This document shows positions 1-8,710 of a DNA stretch of 57,750 bases, one piece after another (positions within the stretch are counted from its first letter, which is position 1; every line of letters starts with the position of its first letter). The stretch is taken from contig SYOX01000038.1 in the NCBI GenBank assembly GCA_005804885.1, positions 1 to 57,750 on the forward strand, read 5' to 3'. Under the pieces are notes generated by a model, which did no database searches, was not told where the DNA came from, and was given only the letters and a program-made list of their open reading frames with translations. Made by a program: the position numbers and the translations under genes. The stretch comes from Pseudomonadota bacterium. GTDB taxonomy: Bacteria > Myxococcota_A > Bradymonadia > Bradymonadales > GCA-2716585.

Positions 1-2
1 AG

Positions 3-125
3 ATCGCTCTCAACCTCCTCAAGAACGAGCGAACCCTCAAGGTGGGCGTCAAGAATAAGCGCTTGAACGCTGCCTGGGACCACAACTACATGCTCAAGGT
101 CCTCGCCGCCGGCCCTGAGATTTAG
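3..125 (+). CDS. ISAs1-family transposase, C-terminal fragment (cut by window start)
   Basis: The open frame entering from the left edge ends at TAG 123-125. Its last 40 residues include ALNLLKNERTLKVGVKNKRL and end near YMLKVL. This Ala-Leu-Asn-Leu-Leu-Lys ... Lys-Val-Gly ... Lys-Arg-Leu pattern, finishing in Leu-Leu/Met-Leu-Lys-Val-Leu, is the characteristic tail of ISAs1 (H-repeat type) DDE transposases. Only the C-terminus is in the window, so it cannot be judged whether the transposase is intact. Its last 32 bases overlap the convergent M20 amidohydrolase gene. Confidence 0.75.
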   Translation: MALNLLKNERTLKVGVKNKRLNAAWDHNYMLKVLAAGPEI

Positions 126-1344
126 ATGCGATTGCCCTGGGCTCAAGCCCCTCGCCCCTCAAGACGGCGACGGCGGCGCGCGAGAGGATCTGGGCGCCGA
201 TGGGGATGGCGGCCTCGCTCGGGTTGAAGCAGGGCGAGTGGAGCATGTGGCGCGGGGCGTCGGGGGCGGCGGTGCCGAGGCGGAACATGCAGCCGGGGGC
301 GTGCTCCAGATACCAGGAGAAGTCCTCGGCGCCCATGCTGGGCAGGTCGATGCGGTGGACCTGTGCGCCGCCGAGGAGGTCGACGGCGACGCGCTCGACG
401 ACCCGGGTGAGGCCCTCGTCGTTGATGATGGAGGGCGCCCCCGGGTTGATCTCCAGCGTGAAGGCGGCCCCGTAGGTGTCGCACAGGCCGGCGATCGTCC
501 GGCGCATCCAGGGCTCGATCTCGTGCCTGTGGGCCTTGGAGAGCGAGCGCGCGGTGCCCTTGAGGGTCAGGGCGTCGGGGATGATGTTGTGCTGCCGGCC
601 AGCCTGGATGGCGCCGATCGCGATCACGACCGGGTCGCGGGCGTCGAAGACGCGGCCGGCGAGCTGATAGAGCGCGCTGGCGATCTGGACGCCGACGAAG
701 ACGGGGTCGATGGCCTGATGAGGGCGCGCCGAGTGGCCGCCCTGGCCCGTGACGGTCAGGGTGAAGGCGTCGGAGGAGGCGGTGAAGGCCCCGGCCCGGA
801 CGCCGATCTGCCCGACGGGGACGACCGGGTCGCAATGCACGCCCAGGACGGCGTCGACGCCCTCCATCGCCCCGAAGGCGACCATCTCGTCGGCGCCGCC
901 GGGCGAGACCTCCTCGCTGTGCTGGTAGATCAGGCGAACGCGGCCGGGCAGGGCGTCGCGGCAGGCGCTCATGGCCTCGGCCACGCCCATGACGCAGCTC
1001 ATGTGGACGTCGTGGCCGCAGGCGTGCATGACCCCCGCCCGGGTCGAGGCGAAGGGCAGGCCGGTGAGCTCCTCGATGGGCAGGGCGTCGATGTCGCTGC
1101 GCACGGCCACGGTGCGGCCCAGGTCGAGGCCGATCGGGGTGAGGTCGGCCAGCAGGCCGACGCCCTCGGGGCGGGCGCGGACATCAAAGCCGAGGGCCCG
1201 GAGCCTGTCGGCCAGCAGGGCGGTCGTGCGGCGCTCGTCGTGGCTGAGCTCGGGGTGGGCGTGCAGCTCCCGGCGCAGCGCGATCAGCTCCTGGGTCCTG
1301 CCCTTGAGGGTGCGGTGGATGGCGTCAAGCAAGGGGTCGCTCAC
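94..1344 (-). CDS. M20D-type amidohydrolase (N-acyl amino acid / hippurate hydrolase-like)
   Basis: This 416-residue metallopeptidase-fold enzyme is expected to hydrolyse N-acyl amino acids or similar amides in the cytoplasm. Family hallmarks are visible: HACGHD (about residue 105, metal-binding His and Asp), HSEEVSPGG (about 143, catalytic Glu pair) and GAEDFS (about 336). The length is normal for the family. It is the last gene of a leftward operon, 34 bp after the histidine kinase gene. The final 14 or so residues (ending SKSQGRRRGP) are translated from the ISAs1 end and transposase tail, so the native C-terminus and stop were probably replaced by the insertion. The catalytic core looks intact. 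Confidence 0.9.
   Translation of the reverse strand: MSDPLLDAIHRTLKGRTQELIALRRELHAHPELSHDERRTTALLADRLRALGFDVRARPEGVGLLADLTPIGLDLGRTVAVRSDIDALPIEELTGLPFASTRAGVMHACGHDVHMSCVMGVAEAMSACRDALPGRVRLIYQHSEEVSPGGADEMVAFGAMEGVDAVLGVHCDPVVPVGQIGVRAGAFTASSDAFTLTVTGQGGHSARPHQAIDPVFVGVQIASALYQLAGRVFDARDPVVIAIGAIQAGRQHNIIPDALTLKGTARSLSKAHRHEIEPWMRRTIAGLCDTYGAAFTLEINPGAPSIINDEGLTRVVERVAVDLLGGAQVHRIDLPSMGAEDFSWYLEHAPGCMFRLGTAAPDAPRHMLHSPCFNPSEAAIPIGAQILSRAAVAVLRGEGLEPRAIASKSQGRRRGP
125..137 (+). repeat. Probable right terminal inverted repeat of the ISAs1-like element
   Basis: Directly after the transposase stop comes GATGCGATTGCCCTG, which on the other strand reads CAGGGCAATCGCATC. It has the position and look of an ISAs1-type terminal repeat ending in CAGGG. 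The family resemblance is from memory, and the partner repeat lies outside the window. If correct, the element ends at about 137, inside the M20 amidohydrolase reading frame. Confidence 0.45.
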
Positions 1345-1378
1345 GGTCTGGCTCCTCGATGGGGGTTGCGCTGGCGGA

Positions 1379-3280
1379 TCAGGTCGGGCGGCCTTCGGGA
1401 TCTGGCAAAGGCGCGTCGCCGGGCGGGCGGGCGCGGCGCCTGGGGGGCTCGGCCGCCTTGAGGGAGATCGTGAAGGTGCTGCCCTTTCCGGGGGTGGAGG
1501 TCACGTCGATGTCGCCGTTCATGGCCTGGACGAGGTGCTTGACGATGGCCAGCCCGAGGCCGGTGCCGCCGACCTCGCGGCTGCGGCCAGTGTCGACCCG
1601 GTAGAAGCGCTCGAAGATCCTCATCAAGTGGGCGGGCTCGATCCCGATGCCGCGGTCCTCGACGGCGATCAGGAGGCGCCCATTGAGGGCCCGCCGGGTG
1701 CGGACGACGACGTGCCCGCCGGGGTTGGAGTAGTTGATGCCGTTCTCGATGAGGTTGCGCAGCACCTGGGTCAGCGCGCGGCTGTCGGCCAGCGCCCACG
1801 GCCGCTTGCTCAGCTTGATGTCCAACTCGACGTCGCGCTGATCGGCCTTGGGCTGGACGGCGTCGATGACCTCGGCGAGCACCGCGCGGATCGAGACGGG
1901 CCGCAGCGTCGGCTGGGCGCCGTCGGCCTCGATCCGGGCCAGGGTCAGCAGGTCGGAGACGAGCAGGTTGAGGCGCTTGATGTGGCGCTCGATGGTCTCG
2001 ACGAACTCGCGGGCCATGGCGTCGAGTTCGAAAGGGCCAGCCAGGAGCGTCTCGGCGTAGCCCGTGATGGTGGCCAGGGGGGTGCGCAGCTCGTGGCTGA
2101 CGTTGGCCACGAAGTCGCGCCGGATGCGCTCCAGGCGACGCAGCGCCGTGATGTCGTGCAGGACGGCCACGGCGCCCTGGATCTGGTCGCTCTGGCGCAG
2201 CGGCGCGACGGCCATGGCCAGGTGCAGCGCGTAGACGCGCTGCAGGACCATCTCGCGGTTGATCGCCGCCCCGCCGCGCGTCGCCTCGTCCATGGCCCCC
2301 ATCAGCTCCGGCGCCCCGTGGATCTCCTTGAGGGGCATGCCGATCACCTCGGCCTCTTCGAGCCCGAGCAGGTGGCGCGCGACGGGGTTGAGCAGCATGA
2401 TCCGGCCCTCGGCGTCGGCGGCGACGACGCCCTCGGCCATGCCGTCCAGGATGGTGGACATCAGCGCCTTGTCGGACTCGGCCTGGGCCAGCCGCGCCGT
2501 CAGGTGGCTGGAGAGCGCGTTGATGCTATGGGCCAGGACGCCCAGCTCATCATCGCGGTCGACGTCGATGCTGGCGGGCTGGACGCTGGAGGCGATGCGC
2601 CAGGAGGCGGCGCTGATCTCCGCCATCGGGCGGCTGATGACGCGGCTGGTCATGAAGCCGGCCAACAGCACCGTCAGCACCGTGACCAGCGCGCCGAGCC
2701 AGAGCAGCTGGCGCACTCTGGCCTGGACCGCGACGTGGGCGTCCTGGGCGCAGGCCAGCCGCACCACCCGAGGGCCCCGCGCCGAGGCCGGATCGATCCG
2801 GCGCGCGATGTAGATCAGCGGCGCCCCCAGCGTGTCGCTCGAGCGCACGGCGCGGCCGACACCGCGCTCAAGCGCCTCCTTGACCTCTGGCCGCGTGCCG
2901 TGGAGCTCCAGCGCGCCGAGCGCGCTGGCGCCAACCTCCGAGTCCCCCATGACTCGCCCCTTGACGTCGATGAGCGTCACCCGGATGCCGTCGCCGGTGT
3001 TGAGGCCGCGACCGAGGACCAGCGCGTCCGAGAAGCGATCCCAGTCCTGGATCGGCCCGGCCTGCTCGATGAGCCGGGCGATCAACGTCGCCTCGCGGCT
3101 CAGGTGCTGCTCATTGCGCTCGATGAGGTGCGCCTCGACCTGCTGATCGAGGATCAACGACAGAATCGCGATGATCGGGATGACGATGGCCGCGTAGATG
3201 ATCAGCAGGCGCCAGTGGAGGCGTCGATACCAGGGCAGCTTGATGGGCGGCGCGCCCACGCCCTTGATCCCTTCAACCAT
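1379..3280 (-). CDS. phoR: PhoR-type sensor histidine kinase
   Basis: This 633-residue membrane kinase would autophosphorylate and pass phosphate to the adjacent response regulator. An N-terminal membrane segment (about 18-40) is followed by a periplasmic domain, a second membrane segment near 170-195, a HAMP linker and a PAS domain (about 275-385). Next comes the phospho-acceptor box with VSHELRTPL (His near 396) and the ATPase domain: N box NLIENGINYS near 515, G boxes DRGIGI near 541 and GTGLGLAI near 575. The PAS/HisKA spacing and the PhoB-like partner suggest the PhoR group, but no pst or phoU genes are nearby, so the signal is not proven to be phosphate. The start overlaps the end of the regulator gene by 8 bp, indicating coupled translation. 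Confidence 0.88.
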   Translation of the reverse strand: MVEGIKGVGAPPIKLPWYRRLHWRLLIIYAAIVIPIIAILSLILDQQVEAHLIERNEQHLSREATLIARLIEQAGPIQDWDRFSDALVLGRGLNTGDGIRVTLIDVKGRVMGDSEVGASALGALELHGTRPEVKEALERGVGRAVRSSDTLGAPLIYIARRIDPASARGPRVVRLACAQDAHVAVQARVRQLLWLGALVTVLTVLLAGFMTSRVISRPMAEISAASWRIASSVQPASIDVDRDDELGVLAHSINALSSHLTARLAQAESDKALMSTILDGMAEGVVAADAEGRIMLLNPVARHLLGLEEAEVIGMPLKEIHGAPELMGAMDEATRGGAAINREMVLQRVYALHLAMAVAPLRQSDQIQGAVAVLHDITALRRLERIRRDFVANVSHELRTPLATITGYAETLLAGPFELDAMAREFVETIERHIKRLNLLVSDLLTLARIEADGAQPTLRPVSIRAVLAEVIDAVQPKADQRDVELDIKLSKRPWALADSRALTQVLRNLIENGINYSNPGGHVVVRTRRALNGRLLIAVEDRGIGIEPAHLMRIFERFYRVDTGRSREVGGTGLGLAIVKHLVQAMNGDIDVTSTPGKGSTFTISLKAAEPPRRRARPPGDAPLPDPEGRPT

Positions 3281-3971
3281 CCTCGGGCGTCTCTGCGAAG
3301 CGATAGCCGACCCCGCGGACCGTCTCCAGCAGCCGGGAGGCCTCGCCGAGCTTCTCGCGCAGCCGCTTGACGTGCGTGTCGACGGTTCGGGTCGTCACCC
3401 CGGGGGCGATCCCCCAGACGTCTTCGAGCAGGCTCTCGCGGGTCTGCACACGGCCGCACTGGGCCACGAAGGTGGTCAGCAGCTTGAACTCCAGCGCCGT
3501 CAGCGTCAGATCCTCCTCGCCGAGCCAGGCCCGATGCCTGGCCTGGTCGATGCGCAGCGGCCCGAAGCGCAGCTCCTGGCTGGCGGCCGGCGAGTCCAGC
3601 GCCGAGCGCTTGAGGATCGCCTTGATCCGCAGCGCCAGCTCCCGGACCGAGAAGGGCTTGACCACGTAGTCGTCGGCGCCGATCTCAAAGCCGACCACCC
3701 GGTCGATCTCGTCGCTGCGGGCCGACAGGATCAGCACCGGGATGTGCTTCGTGGCCGGCGACTGCTTGAGGTGGCGGCACAGGTCCATGCCCTGGATGTC
3801 GGGCAGCATCAGATCCAGGACGATCAGATCGGGCTTCCTCGCCTCAAGAACCTGGAGGGCCTCGGCGCCGGTGGCGGCCTGGAGGGTCTCGTAGCCGGCC
3901 GAGCGCAGGTTGAAGTTCAACAGGCGCCGCAGGTCGTCCTCGTCGTCCACGATCAGGATCGTCTCGCTCAT
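3273..3971 (-). CDS. phoB: PhoB/OmpR-family response regulator
   Basis: This 232-residue two-domain transcription regulator has an N-terminal receiver domain with acidic residues D9/D10, phospho-acceptor D53 in VLDLMLPD and the conserved Lys near 103 in VVKPFS. The C-terminal winged helix carries RTVDTHVKRLREKLG and ends with VRGVGYRF, the usual OmpR/PhoB signature. I chose ATG 3971 (MSETILIVDD) because a longer upstream frame adds 34 residues unlike any receiver domain. It sits 10 bp after the lipoprotein gene and overlaps the kinase gene by 8 bp. It is thus the middle of a lipoprotein-regulator-kinase-amidohydrolase operon. Confidence 0.92.
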   Translation of the reverse strand: MSETILIVDDEDDLRRLLNFNLRSAGYETLQAATGAEALQVLEARKPDLIVLDLMLPDIQGMDLCRHLKQSPATKHIPVLILSARSDEIDRVVGFEIGADDYVVKPFSVRELALRIKAILKRSALDSPAASQELRFGPLRIDQARHRAWLGEEDLTLTALEFKLLTTFVAQCGRVQTRESLLEDVWGIAPGVTTRTVDTHVKRLREKLGEASRLLETVRGVGYRFAETPEDG

Positions 3972-3981
3972 CGGTCTTCCC

Positions 3982-6717
3982 TCACTGGCAGAAGGCGATC
4001 GTCTCAGGGTCCAGCTCGATGACGCCGGGGGGGTCGAACTGGCCATTGCCGTCGGCGTCCAGGAAGAAGGCATTGCTCATGGCGTAGATCCGCTCGCCGG
4101 GGTAGACGACCTGGAGCCTCTCCGGGCTGAAGGCGACGATCTGGAACCACGCGTCCTGGTCGCCGGCGTCGAGGTCGACGGGGCCGTCGAAGTCCACGAT
4201 CGCCTCGGGGCCGCCGCCGATCGTCAGCTCGTCGACCACGAGCCCATTGCGGATGACAAAGAGGCGGGTGACCTCGGCCCAGGGCGGGGTCATCGCCCGC
4301 ACGTCGACCGTGACCCGCGAGGCGGCCACGAGGCGCCCGGGACGCACGGCCTCGGGATCGTCGGGCTGGCCGGGGCCGAACTCCAGGTAGGCGGCCGCCG
4401 AGATGACCACGTCGCCGGTCAGCACCCCGTCGATGATCCCGTCCTCGGTCAACCCCTCAGGGCCCCCGGCCGCCGAAGGGATGAAGTTGCGCGGGTAGCC
4501 CACGGCCTTGTTGAGCCCGTGAGAGTCGCTGTTGCCCACGCCGATGATGCTCTTGCCGACGTTGAGCAGCGCGTAGAAGTCCTGGAGCTGCTCGCACAGC
4601 GGGCCGTTGACCACCTCCATGGTGTCGAAGTCCAGCGAGAAGCCCTCGTCGGCCGTCTCAGGGTGCTGCCCAGCCACCCAGCCCCCGTCGTCGAAGTAGC
4701 CCGTGCTGTCGCGCGGGTGGTTGGACTGGATCAGGCGGGCGCCGGTGATGCTCCGCATCGCCTCGATGAGCTCGGCCCCGTTGGCGTAGGCCCGCACGGC
4801 GCCCTCCTCATCCTTGTAGGCCAAGGGCAAGGCCCCATTGCCGGGCGCGTCGGGGTCGTAGTCGGCCGGGTAGGCGCCGAAGTGGCCGAAGCTCGGCGAG
4901 ACCTCCGTGCCCGAGAGGCTGGCGATCAGATCCTCGGCGCCCATCTCCGCGATCACGGGGGCGAAGTCGGTGGCCACGTCGTGATCCGAGGAGACGGCGA
5001 AGTCGACGCCCTCGGCGATGTTGGACAGCACCCGATCCTTGACCGCCACCTCGCTGTCCAGGCTCGCGGTCTGGTGCTGGTGGAACTCGCCCGAGACGAA
5101 GCCGGGCGTGATCAAGACGTGCTCAAGGTCGGCGGCGACATCGACCTGCTCGCCCGGCCCGACGGTGAGCTGGCCGCTGGCGATCGTGTACTCCAGCCCG
5201 CGGCTGATCTCCCACGTCCAGCCGCCGGGCAGCACCTCGACGGTCTGCTGGCCGCGCAGGACAAAGACCAGCCTGCGCTCTCCGGCCTGACCCCCCACGA
5301 GGCGGACCTTCGCGGGGGATGGGGTGCGCTCTCCGTCGCTCAAGGTGTTGATGTTAAAGCTTATTTTTGCAATTTCGGGCAACTCCACGGCGATCTCGGC
5401 GCCCTCGGTCAAGTCGGCGTCGCGCAGGCGCTGGCCGCCGATGGGGTCGAAGATGACGATCCGGTAGCGGCCGGCGGGGGCGAAGAGGGGGACGCGGCCC
5501 TCGGCGTCGCTGTGGTCGATCCAGAGGGTGTCGCCGACGACCATGTTGTCGTCGCCCAGCGCGGTGAGCTGGACCTGGGCGTCCTGCAGGGGCTGGCCGC
5601 CGCGGGTGAGGGTGAGGTTGGCGCGGACGCCCTCGAAGGCCGTCGGGTGCTCGGGGCGCAGGGCGTAGAAGCCGCTCAGGACGTCGGCGACGTGGGCGCC
5701 GACGGCCAGCCAGCGCCGGGTGGCGATCTGCGCGCCGCTCTGGACGGGCTGCCCGGCCTGGCTCAGGGGCAGCGCGGGCAGCGTCAGGCCGATGAGGCCA
5801 GCGGGGAAGGCCGGGGTCTCGTTGAACCAACCGTAGGCGACCCCCCTGCCGAAGGCCACCACCTCCTGGGTCTGACGGGGGGTGCGCTCGCCCTGGCCGG
5901 GGAAGATGTACCCCATGGTGTCGCCCCAGAAGATGATGTCGCCGGGGATGATCGTCTCGCGGCTGTCGCTGCGGTTCTTGATGAAGGTGACGATCTCCAG
6001 CGCGTTGCTGTCGGCGGCCAGCCGATACTCGGTGATCACCTCCACGTCGCGGCGCTTGAAGAAGGCCGGGCCGACGATGCCGGCCAGGTAGCTCGACGGC
6101 TCCTCGCGCCCCGTCACGCGGAGCACGGCCAGGGGTCCGGCGGCGCCGTCGCGGATCACCTCGACGGCCTCGGCCGAGCCGCTCTTGGAGTCGATGAAGG
6201 TCGTCCCGATGTCGAGCCGATCTCGCCCGCCGGTGTCGCGGTAGGGCTCGACCCCGACAGGCTCGGCGTCGATGATCCGCCCCCCGTCGAAGAAGAGGTG
6301 GCTGCCGGTCTCGCGCCCCTCGATGCAGAAGCGCGCCCGGGCGTTGATCAGCGCGAAGCACCCCGGCCGGCACGCGGCCTGCTCGCCGCCAAAGCCCCCC
6401 GTCTCGGATCGGACCACCCCGACGCGGACCTGCCCGGCGGCCGGCTCGAAGGCATCGACGTCGGCCCCGTCGGGGCTGACGCCCTCCTGGGGGTCCGTCA
6501 GCGTCAGCGGCGGGGCCTCGGGCTGGGCCTCCGGCTCGGGCTCTGGCTCGGGATCGGGCTCGGGCTCGGGCTCCGGGGCCGGCTCCTGCTCAGGAGCCGG
6601 CTCAGGCTCGGCCGGCGGCGCGGCCGGCGGATCGTCGCCGCAAGCCGCGATGGCGGCCAGGGCGAAGAGCAGCGCGAGCCGGGAGAGCAGGTGGGCTGTG
6701 GGGGTCGTGGCGTGCAT
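3982..6717 (-). CDS. CehA/McbA-like PHP-domain metallohydrolase lipoprotein
   Basis: This 911-residue exported lipoprotein begins with a signal peptide ending in the lipobox AIAAC. A Pro-Glu repeat linker (about residues 30-68, PEPEPEP type) follows. The large middle part looks beta-rich. The C-terminal third is a PHP-like metal-dependent hydrolase: HQHQ near 543, SSDHD near 579, SNHPRD near 665 and GVGNSDSHG near 727 are the metal ligands seen in the CehA/McbA family, which cleaves carbamate or phosphoester-type substrates. The true substrate is unknown. It is the first gene of the operon with the PhoB/PhoR-like pair, 10 bp before the regulator, so it may supply or sense the ligand. The ATG at 6717 gives a well-formed signal peptide. 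Confidence 0.85.
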   Translation of the reverse strand: MHATTPTAHLLSRLALLFALAAIAACGDDPPAAPPAEPEPAPEQEPAPEPEPEPDPEPEPEPEAQPEAPPLTLTDPQEGVSPDGADVDAFEPAAGQVRVGVVRSETGGFGGEQAACRPGCFALINARARFCIEGRETGSHLFFDGGRIIDAEPVGVEPYRDTGGRDRLDIGTTFIDSKSGSAEAVEVIRDGAAGPLAVLRVTGREEPSSYLAGIVGPAFFKRRDVEVITEYRLAADSNALEIVTFIKNRSDSRETIIPGDIIFWGDTMGYIFPGQGERTPRQTQEVVAFGRGVAYGWFNETPAFPAGLIGLTLPALPLSQAGQPVQSGAQIATRRWLAVGAHVADVLSGFYALRPEHPTAFEGVRANLTLTRGGQPLQDAQVQLTALGDDNMVVGDTLWIDHSDAEGRVPLFAPAGRYRIVIFDPIGGQRLRDADLTEGAEIAVELPEIAKISFNINTLSDGERTPSPAKVRLVGGQAGERRLVFVLRGQQTVEVLPGGWTWEISRGLEYTIASGQLTVGPGEQVDVAADLEHVLITPGFVSGEFHQHQTASLDSEVAVKDRVLSNIAEGVDFAVSSDHDVATDFAPVIAEMGAEDLIASLSGTEVSPSFGHFGAYPADYDPDAPGNGALPLAYKDEEGAVRAYANGAELIEAMRSITGARLIQSNHPRDSTGYFDDGGWVAGQHPETADEGFSLDFDTMEVVNGPLCEQLQDFYALLNVGKSIIGVGNSDSHGLNKAVGYPRNFIPSAAGGPEGLTEDGIIDGVLTGDVVISAAAYLEFGPGQPDDPEAVRPGRLVAASRVTVDVRAMTPPWAEVTRLFVIRNGLVVDELTIGGGPEAIVDFDGPVDLDAGDQDAWFQIVAFSPERLQVVYPGERIYAMSNAFFLDADGNGQFDPPGVIELDPETIAFCQ

Positions 6718-6939
6718 GGGGGCTCCGTCGGTTCGGTGCGACCCAAACCTAGCAAGATCCCGATCGGGAGTCGATGATCCTGGCGCGACCCTCGGGCGGC
6801 GCCGCTCTTCCCCGCAGGTCGGATCGCGGGGGATCGGCCGCGCGAGCGCTGAGGCATCAAGCTTCGAAGCTCAGACGCCGATACTCATGGAGAGGCGAGG
6901 TCAGGCCGGGGGTGGTCGGCCGCAGTCCTTGGGGGTCAG
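6718..6939. promoter_or_regulatory. Divergent intergenic region with two perfect palindromes
   Basis: The gap separates the leftward lipoprotein operon from the rightward kinase gene, so it should contain promoters for both. Two perfect 12-bp palindromes are visible: TCCCGATCGGGA at 6758-6769 and AGCTTCGAAGCT at 6860-6871. Either could be an operator. I do not see a convincing sigma-70 -35/-10 pair. Confidence 0.35.
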
Positions 6940-8577
6940 ATGAGCGGGAGCATTTCATTTTGTCTGGTCGATCCCGAGCCGGTCTTCCACGTCGCGCCAG
7001 GCGCGCGTGTGTTCGATCGCTATGAACTCATTGATCTTCTTGGGATGGGCGGGACCGCCAATGTCTGGCGAGGGCAGGTGCTGGGCACATCCCATCAGGT
7101 GGCGGTCAAGATCCAGAACCAGGGGCCCAGCACGGGCGCGCTGCGCTCTGAGCGCCTTGAGCGCGAGTATCAGCTCCTGAGCCTGATCTGCAGCCCCTAT
7201 GTGGTGGCCGTCAACGACTGCGGGGTGTTGCCCGACGGTCGCATCGCGGTGGTCTTCGAGTGCATGAGGGGCAGCACGCTGCGCGAGGTGATGGAGGCGC
7301 AGGACACCTTCGAGCTGGTCGAGTCGCTGGAGATCACAAGCCAGCTCCTGCGGGCGCTGGTGGACGTCCAGGCCCAGGGGATCGTGCATCGGGACATCAA
7401 GCCGGACAACATCATGATCTTGAGCGACCCGAGCGGTCCTCGGCGGGTCAAGCTCTTCGACTTCGGGATCGCCAAGGTCACCTCCGAAGACGCTCGGATC
7501 GTCAGCGGCCTGGGCGGCTCCGAGATCGCCGAGCTCCTCATGCCGCTGACCTCGGCCGAGATGACCGTGGGGACGCCGGAATACATGGCCCCGGAGCAGA
7601 TCTCGGGCACCTGCGTCGGGATGTACACGGACGTCTACGCGGTCGGGATCGTGCTCTTCGAGATGCTCTTCGGCGAGGTCCCCTACACCGGTCGGAACTT
7701 CTTCGAGATCGCCCACAAGCACCTGGCCGGGTTGCTGCCGCCGCTGGACGCCGACCTGCCCCTGATCGTCCAGGAGCTGATCTGGCGGGCGCTCTCGTGC
7801 CTGATCGACGATCGCTACGAGTCGGCCGAGGTGATGTTGCGCGCCGTCGAGGAGGCGCTGGCCAGCCCCGAGGTCATCAACTTCTGCCCGGTCGACACCG
7901 ACGAGCAGAGCAGCCTGACGGCCTTCCTGGCCGGCGACCTGATGGACACCTGGACCCACGCCGAGGAGAGCGGCCTGGAGCGGCTATCCTCGGACTCCTC
8001 GATGATCTCCGCGCCGGAGTCGATCGGCTGGAGCGGGTGCGGGGCTCCGCAGAGCATCTCCCCGGGGGAGTGGCTTGACGACGTGGCGATCTCAAGCCAG
8101 GTCGTCGCGCTCAAGGCGCTCGAAGAGCAGGCCGGCGCGCGGCAGGCCGCCCAGGAGGCGCTGACCTTCGCGCGGCTGGGCAGCCCGGTCGAGGCGCCTT
8201 CGAGGGACGGCCGCCGGATGCGGCTGTCGAGCGACGCGCGGCGATCGCTGACGGCCCAGCTCCAGGCCAGCGGCGCGGCCGAGAGCCGACCCCCCAGCGC
8301 CTCGGGCTCCACGGCGAGCCCCGCGGTCCAGGCCCCGGAGCCCCCCGCGACCAGGGCCCCCTGGGAGGTCCACATCGAGCAGGGCGGCGCCGAAGACGCG
8401 GCCACGGAGGACATCTCCATCCCCGATCTGATCGACGTGATGAGGGACCGCAAGAGGCGCCAGGCGCCAGGATCCTTCGAGCACGGAGCCACGTCGCTCT
8501 TCGTCCGCCCCAGCGCCTCGCCGCCCGCCGCGCGCCTGACCCAGCGGTGGGCGGCGGCCTCCTGGGGCGACAAGTAG
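6940..8577 (+). CDS. Soluble Hanks-type Ser/Thr protein kinase
   Basis: This is a 545-residue active-looking kinase. The glycine loop LGMGGTANV (35-42), ATP-binding K57 in VAVK, catalytic HRDIKPDN (D152), DFGIAK (D174) and the activation-segment end GTPEYMAPEQ are all present. A substrate lobe runs to about residue 300. The tail (about 310-545) is low-complexity and Ala/Ser/Pro-rich, without membrane helices, so the protein is probably cytosolic. Many myxobacterial-type kinases instead carry a TM segment plus repeats. The target is unknown. Codon use is typical of the host. Confidence 0.93.
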   Translation: MSGSISFCLVDPEPVFHVAPGARVFDRYELIDLLGMGGTANVWRGQVLGTSHQVAVKIQNQGPSTGALRSERLEREYQLLSLICSPYVVAVNDCGVLPDGRIAVVFECMRGSTLREVMEAQDTFELVESLEITSQLLRALVDVQAQGIVHRDIKPDNIMILSDPSGPRRVKLFDFGIAKVTSEDARIVSGLGGSEIAELLMPLTSAEMTVGTPEYMAPEQISGTCVGMYTDVYAVGIVLFEMLFGEVPYTGRNFFEIAHKHLAGLLPPLDADLPLIVQELIWRALSCLIDDRYESAEVMLRAVEEALASPEVINFCPVDTDEQSSLTAFLAGDLMDTWTHAEESGLERLSSDSSMISAPESIGWSGCGAPQSISPGEWLDDVAISSQVVALKALEEQAGARQAAQEALTFARLGSPVEAPSRDGRRMRLSSDARRSLTAQLQASGAAESRPPSASGSTASPAVQAPEPPATRAPWEVHIEQGGAEDAATEDISIPDLIDVMRDRKRRQAPGSFEHGATSLFVRPSASPPAARLTQRWAAASWGDK

Positions 8578-8710
8578 CCCAAGCCGCAAGCTCGGCCCGC
8601 CGGACATGGCGGCGCGCCCGAGGCGGCAAGGGATTGACAGGCGAGGGTCGCGGCGAGACAACCCGTAGGCGCGGTTGCGTCAATCCAGGCGTGCGCCGCG
8701 CCGAACGACC

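Noticed and set aside
3910..6777. A 955-residue rightward open frame opposite the PHP lipoprotein
   Set aside because: It is a high-GC antisense frame with low-complexity Gly/Val/Asp composition. The opposite strand has clear motifs and a signal peptide.
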